Origin: Acidobacteriota bacterium | GTDB taxonomy: Bacteria > Acidobacteriota > HRBIN11 | Assembly: GCA_030550225.1 (NCBI GenBank) | Contig: JAUQPV010000149.1 | Span: 1-6,481 of the forward strand | DNA length: 6,481 nt | Reading direction: 5' to 3' | Shown: positions 1 to 6,309 of the stretch, in pieces | Position numbering within the stretch: the stretch's first letter is position 1 | Layout of the letters: every line of letters begins with the position of its first letter | Notes under the pieces: model-generated | What the model was told of the DNA's origin: nothing | Seen by the model: the letters and a program-made list of their open reading frames with translations, nothing else | Databases searched by the model: none | Made by a program: the position numbers and the translations under genes

Positions 1-1773
1 GATCGCCGGGCCGTATCTCCGGTGGATCGATCCGCGGGTCCCGAGATGGTCCTGCAACTGGGACATCGGGACTTCGTATGGGCTGTCCTTTTCTCGCCGG
101 ACGGTCGGGTGTTGGCGAGCGGGGGTCGGGACCGGACGGTGCGTCTGTGGGACGTGGAGAGGGGGGCTTTGTGGCGGGTCTTATCGGGGCATGAGGGGGA
201 GGTGACGAGCGTGGCGTTTTCGCCGGACGGTCGGGTGTTGGCGAGCGGGGGTCGGGACCGGGCCGTCCTGCTGTGGGACGTTGAAACAGGGTCCCTTCGG
301 CGGGCCTTGCCAGGGCATGAGGGGGAGGTGACGAGCGTGGCGTTTTCACCGGACGGTCGGGTGTTGGCGAGCGGGGGTCGGGACCGGGCCGTCCTGCTGT
401 GGGACTTGGGCATGTATGCTCTCCGAAAAATCCTCTGGCATGAGAGTGACGTGTTCACGGTCGCCTTTTCCTCAGAGGGACACACCTTGGCGACTGGTGG
501 ATTGGGGAAGGCCGCTCGACTTTGGGATGTCTCGACGGGCACGGTCCGGCTGACGTTGGAGGCCCACGAGAGTGCCGTTTTTTCGATCGCCTTTTCGCCA
601 AATGGCAAGCTTATCGCCACGGGGGGCGGAGATCGGACGGTCCGGCTGTGGAATGCGCAGACAGGTGAACTGAAGCGGGCCTTTCAGGGGCATAGCCATT
701 TTGTGTGGTTTATCGATTTCCTCTTGGATGGTAAGACGGTGGCCGTCGGGGGCGGCGACAAGGCCATCCACTTTTGGGACTTGGCGGCGGGTGAACTGAA
801 GAAGACAGTGTATTTACCGAAGCTTCTGGCCGCTTCGATAGCCGTCACCCCGGACGGTCGGACCCTGGCGGTCGGTCGCATGGACCGGATGATCGAGCTC
901 CAAGACGTCGATACGGGGGCCTCTAAGCGGACCCTGGCGGGTCATGAGGACGTCGTGCTGGCCGTGGCTTTTTCGGCGGACGGTCTGGTCCTGGCCAGTG
1001 GGAGTGCAGACCGGACGGTGCGTCTGTGGGAGGTCCTGTCGGGCCGACTGAGGGCCACGCTGGTCGGTCATGAGGATACCGTCCTTTTCGTCATCTTCTC
1101 ACCGGAGGGTCGTTGGTTGGCCAGTGCATGTAAGGACCGGACGGTGCGTGTCTGGGACACGGCGACTGGGCGACCGAAGCGGGCTTTTCAAGGTCACGGT
1201 CTGTTAGGGCGGTCCGTTGCTTTCTCCCCGGACGGGCGCTTCATCGCTATCGGGAGTGCGGACCGGACTGTACGCTTGTGGGACGTCGATACGGGGGTCC
1301 TGCTGAAGACATTTTCAGGAGAGGGGGCTCTGGCTCGGGCTGTCGCCTTTTCACCCGACGGCCGGGTCTTAGCCGTCGGGAGCGAAGATCGCAGGGTCCG
1401 ATTATGGGATGTCCAGACGGGGACCCTTCAGAGGGTCCTGGAGGGCCATAGCGGGGAAGTGTACTCCGTAGCCTTTTCATTGAGGGGGAGCGTCGTGGCC
1501 AGTGGGGGTGCCGACGGGACGGTCCGGCTGTGGAGGGTTTTGGACGGATCACCGATTGTCACGTGGATGACCCTATACCCCATGGGCAAGACGGGGGTCG
1601 CGACGGAGTGGGTCGCCGTCACACCCGATGGATACTATATGGGCTCGCCGGGCTTAAAGTCTTATGTCTGGTGGCTCGTCGACGGTCGGCTGTATCCGCC
1701 AGATGCCTTCGAAGGCCAGTTCCATCGGCCGGACCAGGTGCGGAAGAGCCTCCAAGCTGTCGTGACGGGGTAA
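1..1773 (+). CDS. WD40 repeat (beta-propeller) protein, probably 5'-partial
   Basis: This protein contains twelve WD40 blades, each about 42 residues, probably forming a protein-binding scaffold. Counting from the GTG at 22, blades begin near residues 14, 56, 98, 139, 181, 223, 265, 307, 349, 391, 433 and 475. Most show the GH...AFSPDGR.LASG..DRTVRLWD pattern. Blade 7 lacks both GH and the WD tryptophan, and blade 11 has GE for GH. Residues about 517-583 form a tail with VTPDGYYMGSPG and FHRPDQV motifs, which I recognise as a trailing module of bacterial WD40 proteins, some of which also carry caspase-like domains; none is visible here. The frame is open to position 1, and the PEMVLQLGH lead-in resembles the internal entry to the first propeller in homologues, so the true start is probably upstream. 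GTG at 22 and ATG at 46 are alternatives, neither with a clear ribosome site. Twelve blades could make two propellers. The partner is unknown. Confidence 0.9.
   Translation, partial: DRRAVSPVDRSAGPEMVLQLGHRDFVWAVLFSPDGRVLASGGRDRTVRLWDVERGALWRVLSGHEGEVTSVAFSPDGRVLASGGRDRAVLLWDVETGSLRRALPGHEGEVTSVAFSPDGRVLASGGRDRAVLLWDLGMYALRKILWHESDVFTVAFSSEGHTLATGGLGKAARLWDVSTGTVRLTLEAHESAVFSIAFSPNGKLIATGGGDRTVRLWNAQTGELKRAFQGHSHFVWFIDFLLDGKTVAVGGGDKAIHFWDLAAGELKKTVYLPKLLAASIAVTPDGRTLAVGRMDRMIELQDVDTGASKRTLAGHEDVVLAVAFSADGLVLASGSADRTVRLWEVLSGRLRATLVGHEDTVLFVIFSPEGRWLASACKDRTVRVWDTATGRPKRAFQGHGLLGRSVAFSPDGRFIAIGSADRTVRLWDVDTGVLLKTFSGEGALARAVAFSPDGRVLAVGSEDRRVRLWDVQTGTLQRVLEGHSGEVYSVAFSLRGSVVASGGADGTVRLWRVLDGSPIVTWMTLYPMGKTGVATEWVAVTPDGYYMGSPGLKSYVWWLVDGRLYPPDAFEGQFHRPDQVRKSLQAVVTG
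94..405 (+). repeat. Near-identical 126-bp intragenic repeats (WD40 blades 1-3)
   Basis: Positions 187-279 recur at 313-405, exactly 126 bp (42 codons) later. The 93 bp differ at one base, 222 G versus 348 A, which is a synonymous third position of a serine codon. Positions 94-135 are identical over 42 bp to 220-261 at the same spacing. Later blades of the gene are much more diverged at DNA level, so this is recent duplication or gene conversion rather than only conserved protein sequence. Confidence 0.9.
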
Positions 1774-1792
1774 TACGGAGTGATAGAGGGAT

Positions 1793-1823
1793 GAAGTAAC
1801 GGGTGGCGAAGTGACGAAGTAAG
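1793..1823 (+). repeat. Three copies of GAAGTRAS octamer
   Basis: GAAGTAAC (1793-1800), GAAGTGAC (1808-1815) and GAAGTAAG (1816-1823) lie just after the WD40 stop codon. The second and third copies abut. Each differs from the others at one or two positions. Function is unknown; this may be simple replication-slippage sequence. Confidence 0.6.
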
Positions 1824-1838
1824 TCAGGGAACGTCGAC

Positions 1839-1966
1839 CCTCTCAACACCGGCAGTCATTCCGATGTCCGTCTTCCGGAGCCTGCCATCTTGTAGGCGTT
1901 TATCCTCTGAACACGGGCAGTGATGCCGGTGTCATCCTTGGAGAGCCGGGAGTTATCCCGGTGTCA
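1839..1966. repeat. Cluster of three degenerate palindromes with GTNA loops
   Basis: Three imperfect inverted repeats share a 9-bp arm, 4-bp loop, 9-bp arm plan. Unit A (1846-1867) has arms ACACCGGCA and TTCCGATGT with loop GTCA and 7 of 9 pairs. Unit B (1911-1932) has arms ACACGGGCA and TGCCGGTGT with loop GTGA and 8 of 9 pairs. Unit C (1943-1964) has a perfect 6-bp core, CCGGGA (1946-1951) and TCCCGG (1956-1961), with loop GTTA. Windows 1839-1868 and 1904-1933 match at 25 of 30 bases, including flanks. A left-arm-like GAACCGGCA at 1974-1982 may be a decayed fourth unit. They could be REP-like elements, protein-binding sites or remnants of a small mobile repeat; the sequence does not decide. 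Confidence 0.65.
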
Positions 1967-2083
1967 ACCTCATGAACCGGCAATACGGCGAACAGCAAAG
2001 AATGGGACCCTACTTTCCCCCTCCCCATCTGCCTATTTCCCTACCCTGTCCGGTTTCCTTCCCGGTTCCTGGAGCCCGGCGGT

Positions 2084-4237
2084 TCATAGAGGGTCGGAGG
2101 ACTCCTGGCAAAGGATGACGTAACCTCGGTAAGGGCTGGCGGCAACGGGCATCGGTGAAAAGAGGACCGGCACGGAGCCTGGAGTCCGGAAAGTCCGGAC
2201 GCCTTGGAACCAGGGGCGGCCGCCGAAGGAGTGGGCGTAGGCGAGAACAGGCACGTCAGGTCGAAGGACGACCTTGGGGATCGGCAGGGCTTGCGTGTCG
2301 ACATACGACTCGACACAGCGGAGGGCCTCTCGAGGGCGCCACGGTGGGGTGGGGCGAAGGTCCCAAACGGTCATCATCGGGTGCCACCGGGTGGCCGTCG
2401 AACCAGAAGGATAAAAGTGCTGGATCAGAAATATGCGGGCTGAGTCCAGACTCTCAGAAAGGAGTAGACGACTTAAGCTCTCATAGTGGCGTCGCACGGG
2501 GATGGGGGTCGTCCCCCGCCAGAGTGCGACAAAGGGCGACGGATAGCCGATTCGAAGGCGCCAGGTCTCGCTCCCGGCCAGGACGGGGACGGGGTCCGAG
2601 ACGGCCGTGATGAACCAGTTCGACGGGAATCGGTAGGGTGGCCCGGTGTAGATTTGGACGACCCATCGGACCGTGCCGTCGGCAGGGACCTGGACGGACC
2701 AGGTCCACCACTGGACCCATGGAGGCGGGTGAACAGGGCCCGCCGCTGGGGCATCGCTTCGAGGAGGGGTGATAAATCCAAGGGGCGGCCTTTCCGCATG
2801 CAAGGAAGGGCCGGATAGGACGGTCGGTGGTCGGAGCCAGTGCCGCACGTGGCCTAAGGATGCCCAGGTCGCTTGTCGGAAGGCCCGAGCCGTGGCGGTG
2901 ATATCGCGTCCCATCTGGTGCAAGATGTGATAAAAAGGGAAGCGCTCGCCGAGGCGTCCGTCGTCGTATCCCCGCCAGGCCCCGGCGATGAATCCGACCG
3001 TCAACAGGACATTCCACAGGGTGAATCCCCCCGCGATAGCCCATCGGAACCAGCGTTGCGCGGACCGCCTGGGGTAGAACCCAGGGTCGGTCCTCGGGGT
3101 CTCTAAGAATCGGGCGATCCCAAAGGGAATCCAGGGTACCAGTCCCATCAACAGACGTTGGCCGCAAGAGACGCCGGCCCACCAGTCGTGATAGGTCAGC
3201 GTGATACCTAAGAGGCCCACCGTACTGGTCAGGGCCAGAGGGCGACTCAAGCCCGACATGCGAGTCCACCCGAGGAGAGCCGCCAGGACGATGGGATGCC
3301 ACACGGCGAAGCCCCGGACGGGGTGGAGCCACAGGGCCCATGCCCGGAAGCCGACCCATCGCAGGGCTTCCGGCCATGGATAATTCCATACGAAGAGGCG
3401 CGGACTGTAACCCGTGGCCCCGATGTGTTCCATCCACGTGGCCTGATACCCTAAGAGAAAGGCGACCCAAGGCGCTGCTCCCACAAGACCCCAGAGGGCC
3501 CATCGAGTGGCGGCCGCCCGCCGAGCCCGCCCGATGCCGACGACGGTGGCCAGACTCGCCGGTACGACCCACAGGAGCAAGGCGTATCGGGTCGCCACGG
3601 CAGCCCCCCACGCCAGGCCGGATACGACGCCCCCCAGTCTTTGCCATGCCGACCGGGACGACTCGGCCATCCGAATCCCACCCAGGCCCAGGATCAGGAG
3701 GGCGACCTCCGCCGCATGGCTGAACAGGGGAGCTCGACTTGCATAGTACAGCCACGGCGTCCCCCAAAAGGTCAGGAGGATGGCCCATCGGGCCCGCCCG
3801 GGACGGACTCCCGCCCAGGCCGTCACAAGCATTTCCAGGACGACCATGGCCCAGATGGTCAGACTTCCCAGGACGGCCCACGCGCCCAAAACCCGTCCGA
3901 GCGGATAGGGCACATAGGCCCAACCGGCCAGGGTCACCCGACGAAACCCCGCATCCCCCAGGGCCATCCCGGGCCAGAGAACGATAGCCATCCCAGGCGG
4001 ATAGAAGGAAGTCGGCTGGCCCGTCGTGGGCTCGACTCGAAAGAGGTATCGGAACGGCTCGACCGACTGGAGATACTCCTCCGCCGTCCAGTCTTGCCAT
4101 CGATGGACGTACCAAGCCTCGGCGGCCGCATAATAATGGATTGCATCACTATTCAAGAAGACATCACCCCACAAGCCGACCGCTACCAACCAGCCTAAGG
4201 TGTACACGACGGCCGAGGTCAAAAGGCGTCGAACCAT
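2084..4237 (-). CDS. GT-C-like multipass membrane glycosyltransferase
   Basis: This is a 717-residue integral membrane protein. Roughly residues 1-425 hold many hydrophobic segments (for example about 5-25, 115-141, 150-166, 175-190, 205-235, 245-263, 310-325, 335-348, 360-375 and 400-420). The pattern resembles GT-C enzymes, which transfer sugars from lipid-phosphate donors outside the membrane. Supporting features are NSDAIHYY in the first loop (D31, the usual place of the acidic catalytic residue), SFYPPGMA near 77-84, SRAPLFSHAAEV near 167-178 and DWWAGVSCGQRLLMGLVP near 351-368, a motif position where relatives often have WxGxSxGpR. Residues about 480-717 form a proline-rich, largely soluble region that I cannot assign. 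The start is ATG with a weak upstream ribosome site. It lies 139 bp downstream of the parvulin gene on the same strand. Acceptor and donor are unknown; a non-enzymatic membrane protein of the same fold is possible. Confidence 0.75.
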   Translation of the reverse strand: MVRRLLTSAVVYTLGWLVAVGLWGDVFLNSDAIHYYAAAEAWYVHRWQDWTAEEYLQSVEPFRYLFRVEPTTGQPTSFYPPGMAIVLWPGMALGDAGFRRVTLAGWAYVPYPLGRVLGAWAVLGSLTIWAMVVLEMLVTAWAGVRPGRARWAILLTFWGTPWLYYASRAPLFSHAAEVALLILGLGGIRMAESSRSAWQRLGGVVSGLAWGAAVATRYALLLWVVPASLATVVGIGRARRAAATRWALWGLVGAAPWVAFLLGYQATWMEHIGATGYSPRLFVWNYPWPEALRWVGFRAWALWLHPVRGFAVWHPIVLAALLGWTRMSGLSRPLALTSTVGLLGITLTYHDWWAGVSCGQRLLMGLVPWIPFGIARFLETPRTDPGFYPRRSAQRWFRWAIAGGFTLWNVLLTVGFIAGAWRGYDDGRLGERFPFYHILHQMGRDITATARAFRQATWASLGHVRHWLRPPTVLSGPSLHAERPPLGFITPPRSDAPAAGPVHPPPWVQWWTWSVQVPADGTVRWVVQIYTGPPYRFPSNWFITAVSDPVPVLAGSETWRLRIGYPSPFVALWRGTTPIPVRRHYESLSRLLLSESLDSARIFLIQHFYPSGSTATRWHPMMTVWDLRPTPPWRPREALRCVESYVDTQALPIPKVVLRPDVPVLAYAHSFGGRPWFQGVRTFRTPGSVPVLFSPMPVAASPYRGYVILCQESSDPL

Positions 4238-4376
4238 GAAGGGTCTCAGGTCTCAGGATAGGACAGTGGCCCCCGAAAGGATGACGAATGCGCCCGAGGG
4301 AACCCAAATCCCTGAAGCGGCTCGAATTTCTGAGGTCCCACCGATATCCGGCATCCGGGACTCGACACCTCAGGTC
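4238..4376 (-). other. 139-bp spacer with CTSAGGTC repeats
   Basis: This gap lies between the parvulin stop and the GT-C-like start. It contains GTCTCAG twice in tandem (4243-4249, 4250-4256). CTCAGGTCT occurs at 4245-4253 and again at 4369-4377, with the related CTGAGGTCC at 4330-4338, so repeats sit at both ends of the gap. A weak stem (AGGGA/TCCCT, 7-base loop) occurs around 4297-4313. There is no convincing promoter or terminator, so the gap does not settle whether the GT-C-like gene shares the upstream transcript. Confidence 0.5.
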
Positions 4377-5411
4377 TTAGCGGTCCTCCACAGCAAAAGA
4401 GGCGAAGACGGCGTCGGAGAGCCACCGGCGGCGGACCTCAGCCGGCGAGATTCCCAGGTGAGACCAGTAAATCCTGATTCGGTGACGGCGGACGACCCGA
4501 GCGACCCACTGCTGAACCCGTTGGTGAAAACGGTCCTCCATAATCCGGAGTCGGATCTCTTCGAAGACCTCTTCCAAAGGAGCGATCCCAGCCGGCCGCC
4601 GGTCTAGGACTTTCAGGATGACATATACGTCTCCGATCTGGATCGGGGGCGCGCACTTCCCCGTCGGCGTCTGTCGGACGAGGGATCGGACCTCAGTCGG
4701 CAAGTCCTCCAACTCGACGATTCCGACGTACCCCTGCTGAAATCCCGCCGGGGGCTGGAATCCACCTTGACCCGAGCTGGCGAGATAGACGTAATGGTCA
4801 AACAGCTCAGGAATGACCTGGATCTGCTGATAGGCTTGTTGAGCCTCGGCAGCATCGGTGAGGCCTAATTGGGCCAAGAGGACTCGGTCGCCGCGTCGGA
4901 AGGCATCCTGATGCTCCATATAGTATGCCTGAACGTCTTCCGGGCTCACCTGGATAGAATCCGGATTATCTTGGTAGAAAGCATAATTGAGGGCGATGAG
5001 GGCTTGGGCGTCCTGCTTAAGGGCCGGGTCGGGTGGCACGGTCCGGTTCAAGACATGGGCCTCCAGTTTCCGAGGGGACACACCCTGCGTGTTCCGACTG
5101 GCTTCCTTCCGGGCCAGCTCGATCATTAAAAAGTCCTCGAGGTAGTGACGGATCAGCCATGTGTCGGTGACCGGCTCGGCAGAGAGGACTTCGTTGGGCA
5201 CAAAATGGCGAATGCTCTCGACGACGGCGGCGACCGTGTATGCGCTGTCGTCGACCTCCAAGGCGATGGCTTGACTCGACCGGACCCGCGTCCGCCAGCT
5301 CTGAATCGTCAGCCCGAGGACCAGGACTGAAGACAAGGCGATAAGGAAGGCAACCCCCAAAGCGATGCGGTGCCATAGCCGAACGTCGTCGAGGCGAGCC
5401 CACGACTTCAC
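4377..5411 (-). CDS. Membrane-anchored PpiC/SurA-type parvulin foldase
   Basis: This is a 344-residue predicted peptidyl-prolyl cis-trans isomerase or chaperone that would help fold proteins outside the cytoplasmic membrane. A basic N-terminus precedes one membrane anchor (about residues 15-37), with no clear cleavage site. Residues about 45-170 form a helical SurA-N-like region including YLEDFLMIELARKEA and PEDVQAYYMEHQDAF. Residues about 175-272 match a parvulin domain: RVLLAQLGL, a Q/A-rich helix, F..YVYLASSGQGG, VELEDLPTEVRSLV, TGKCAPPIQIGDVYVILKVLDRRP, then EEVFEEIRLRI. The usual GxHIIKV histidine is replaced in GDVYVILKV, and GKCAPP has Cys where relatives commonly have Ser, so catalytic activity is uncertain and a chaperone role is possible. 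The GTG start overlaps the hydrolase stop as GTGA (5408-5411), and a purine-rich GGGAAGGG lies about 6 bases upstream, arguing for coupled translation. Confidence 0.85.
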   Translation of the reverse strand: MKSWARLDDVRLWHRIALGVAFLIALSSVLVLGLTIQSWRTRVRSSQAIALEVDDSAYTVAAVVESIRHFVPNEVLSAEPVTDTWLIRHYLEDFLMIELARKEASRNTQGVSPRKLEAHVLNRTVPPDPALKQDAQALIALNYAFYQDNPDSIQVSPEDVQAYYMEHQDAFRRGDRVLLAQLGLTDAAEAQQAYQQIQVIPELFDHYVYLASSGQGGFQPPAGFQQGYVGIVELEDLPTEVRSLVRQTPTGKCAPPIQIGDVYVILKVLDRRPAGIAPLEEVFEEIRLRIMEDRFHQRVQQWVARVVRRHRIRIYWSHLGISPAEVRRRWLSDAVFASFAVEDR

Positions 5412-6175
5412 GGCGTTCCCTTCCCGTCCAGGACTCGTAAGACGATAATATCCTTCTCCCCCCGCAGGAGTTCAACGAATCGGTCGGGATCGGCCTGACC
5501 GACCTGGTAGTGGTAAGGGGCCACCCGTTTCGGCCGGAAGGCTTTTACGCACTGGGCCGCTTCATCGGCGTCCATCGTATAGGGAAGGTTAATGGGAACG
5601 AGGGCCAGGTCGATATTTTTCAAAGCCCGCATCTCAGGCGTGCACTGGGTATCGCCGGCGATGTAAACCCGGGTCTTCTGAAACTGCAGGACGTAACCGT
5701 TGCCACGGCCCTTCGTATGATACTGGGCCCGGTCCGGGGATGTGTTGTACATCGGAACGGCCTCGACCTGCAGGCCTCGCCAGGTCCACGTCTGCCCGTT
5801 GGCCAACTCATGAAGCTTCATACCCGTTAAGGTCCCCTTGAGTTCCCGGACGACGGCCGGCGGGGCGACGACCTCCACGTCCGGGGCGGCCACAGACCGG
5901 ATGGCCTCTGCGTCCATGTGGTCGTAGTGGACGTCGGTGATAAGGATGAGGTGCGCCTTCTTATCTTTCGGTAGAGGCGCCTGCTTCCAGGGGTCCACGG
6001 CGACGTGCCACGTCTGATCGCCTTCTCGCAGGGTGACCCACACGGTCCCGTGGTAGATCGGCGTGACCGTCAGGCCGTCGAGCCGGATGTCTCGCTCGGC
6101 CCCGACAGCCACCGCAACCAGGAGCCCGTAGCTCAGCCCGACGAAAAGCCACCGCCTGAAGCGCTTCATGGACAC
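5408..6175 (-). CDS. Exported MBL-fold metallo-hydrolase (UlaG-like group)
   Basis: This is a 255-residue protein if read from GTG at 6175, or 253 from ATG at 6169. The ATG is preferred because GGGAGG ends about 6 bases before it, whereas that motif abuts the GTG. A Sec-type signal peptide is visible: KRFRR, a hydrophobic stretch to about residue 24, and AVGA as a likely cleavage site (after residue 26). The mature part shows the metallo-beta-lactamase fold: LILITDVHYDHMD (residues 76-88) supplies H83, D85 and H86; YIAGDT supplies D175; and APYHY supplies H222. The first histidine of the usual HxHxDH motif is aspartate here (D81), a substitution I recall in related exported proteins of this superfamily. 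H153 in QYHTKGRGNGYVL is a further conserved-looking residue. The substrate is unknown; a periplasmic hydrolase is the best call. It leads a likely two- or three-gene operon. Confidence 0.88.
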   Translation of the reverse strand: MSMKRFRRWLFVGLSYGLLVAVAVGAERDIRLDGLTVTPIYHGTVWVTLREGDQTWHVAVDPWKQAPLPKDKKAHLILITDVHYDHMDAEAIRSVAAPDVEVVAPPAVVRELKGTLTGMKLHELANGQTWTWRGLQVEAVPMYNTSPDRAQYHTKGRGNGYVLQFQKTRVYIAGDTQCTPEMRALKNIDLALVPINLPYTMDADEAAQCVKAFRPKRVAPYHYQVGQADPDRFVELLRGEKDIIVLRVLDGKGTP

Positions 6176-6309
6176 CTCCCACCCGCGATGGAAGGATTGC
6201 GGATTTCGAATTGCGAATTTGGGTGTCGGGGTACGGGTCGAGACTCCAAAATTTTCCTGACCTCTCTATCCCGACTCGCAATCCTCAATTCGCAATCCGA
6301 AATCTTTGC
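6176..6309 (-). other. 134-bp spacer with GATTGCGAATT inverted repeats
   Basis: This gap lies upstream of the MBL gene and downstream of the Uma2-like stop. Positions 6202-6219 and 6287-6304 form an 18-bp inverted repeat with one mismatch, separated by 67 bp; the shared core is ATTGCGAATT. A second pair, GGATTGCG (6194-6201) and CGCAATCC (6277-6284, repeated at 6291-6298), lies beside it. The segment is clearly more AT-rich than the flanking genes. It should contain the promoter for the MBL-led operon, but I see no convincing -35/-10 pair. The only confident signal is the GGGAGG ribosome site next to the MBL start (about 6175-6181). Confidence 0.6.
6202..6304. repeat. 18-bp inverted repeat pair (17/18), 67-bp spacer
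   Basis: The left arm is 6202-6219 and the right arm 6287-6304. They are reverse complements except for one base. Both arms are mosaics of the short words GATTTCG, GATTGCG and GAATT, so they may come from a low-complexity repeat rather than a transposable element. No transposase or target duplication is seen. Confidence 0.7.

Larger units (their letters stand above)
1774..2083. other. 310-bp non-coding spacer between convergent genes
   Basis: This gap separates the stop of the WD40 gene (+) from the stop of the GT-C-like gene (-). No open frame here has a recognisable product or convincing ribosome site. From left to right it holds three short direct repeats (1793-1823), a cluster of degenerate palindromes (1839-1966) and a pyrimidine-rich tract (about 2008-2070, roughly 53 of 63 bases C or T on the plus strand). 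The tract would be purine-rich in a read-through transcript of the GT-C-like gene. No hairpin followed by a T-run is visible for either gene. Confidence 0.7.

Noticed and set aside
1530..1799. An 89-codon plus-strand frame overlapping the WD40 gene end
   Set aside because: It overlaps the WD40 tail in another frame and has no recognisable product; the WD40 frame there carries a conserved-looking module.
1943..1964. Intrinsic terminator at the CCGGGA/TCCCGG hairpin
   Set aside because: The stem is only six perfect pairs and neither strand has a T-run after it. It fits the palindrome family better.
1839..1990. CRISPR array
   Set aside because: The units are too degenerate, the spacings uneven (65, 32, 31 bp), and the gaps between palindromes are partly similar to each other. 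No cas gene is present.
2481..4115. A 544-codon open frame on the minus strand inside the GT-C-like gene
   Set aside because: It is out of frame with a protein that has clear membrane segments and family-like motifs. Its product is rich in Gly, Pro, Arg and Ser with no domain, which is typical of a shifted frame in GC-rich DNA.
3641..4198. A 185-codon plus-strand frame opposite the GT-C-like gene
   Set aside because: Antisense to a well-supported gene, with a low-complexity Pro/Arg/Gly-rich product and no convincing ribosome site.
6176..6309. Sigma-70-type promoter for the MBL-led operon
   Set aside because: TTGCGA and TAGAGA-like words exist on the minus strand, but no pair has 16-18 bp spacing, so I could not support a specific site.
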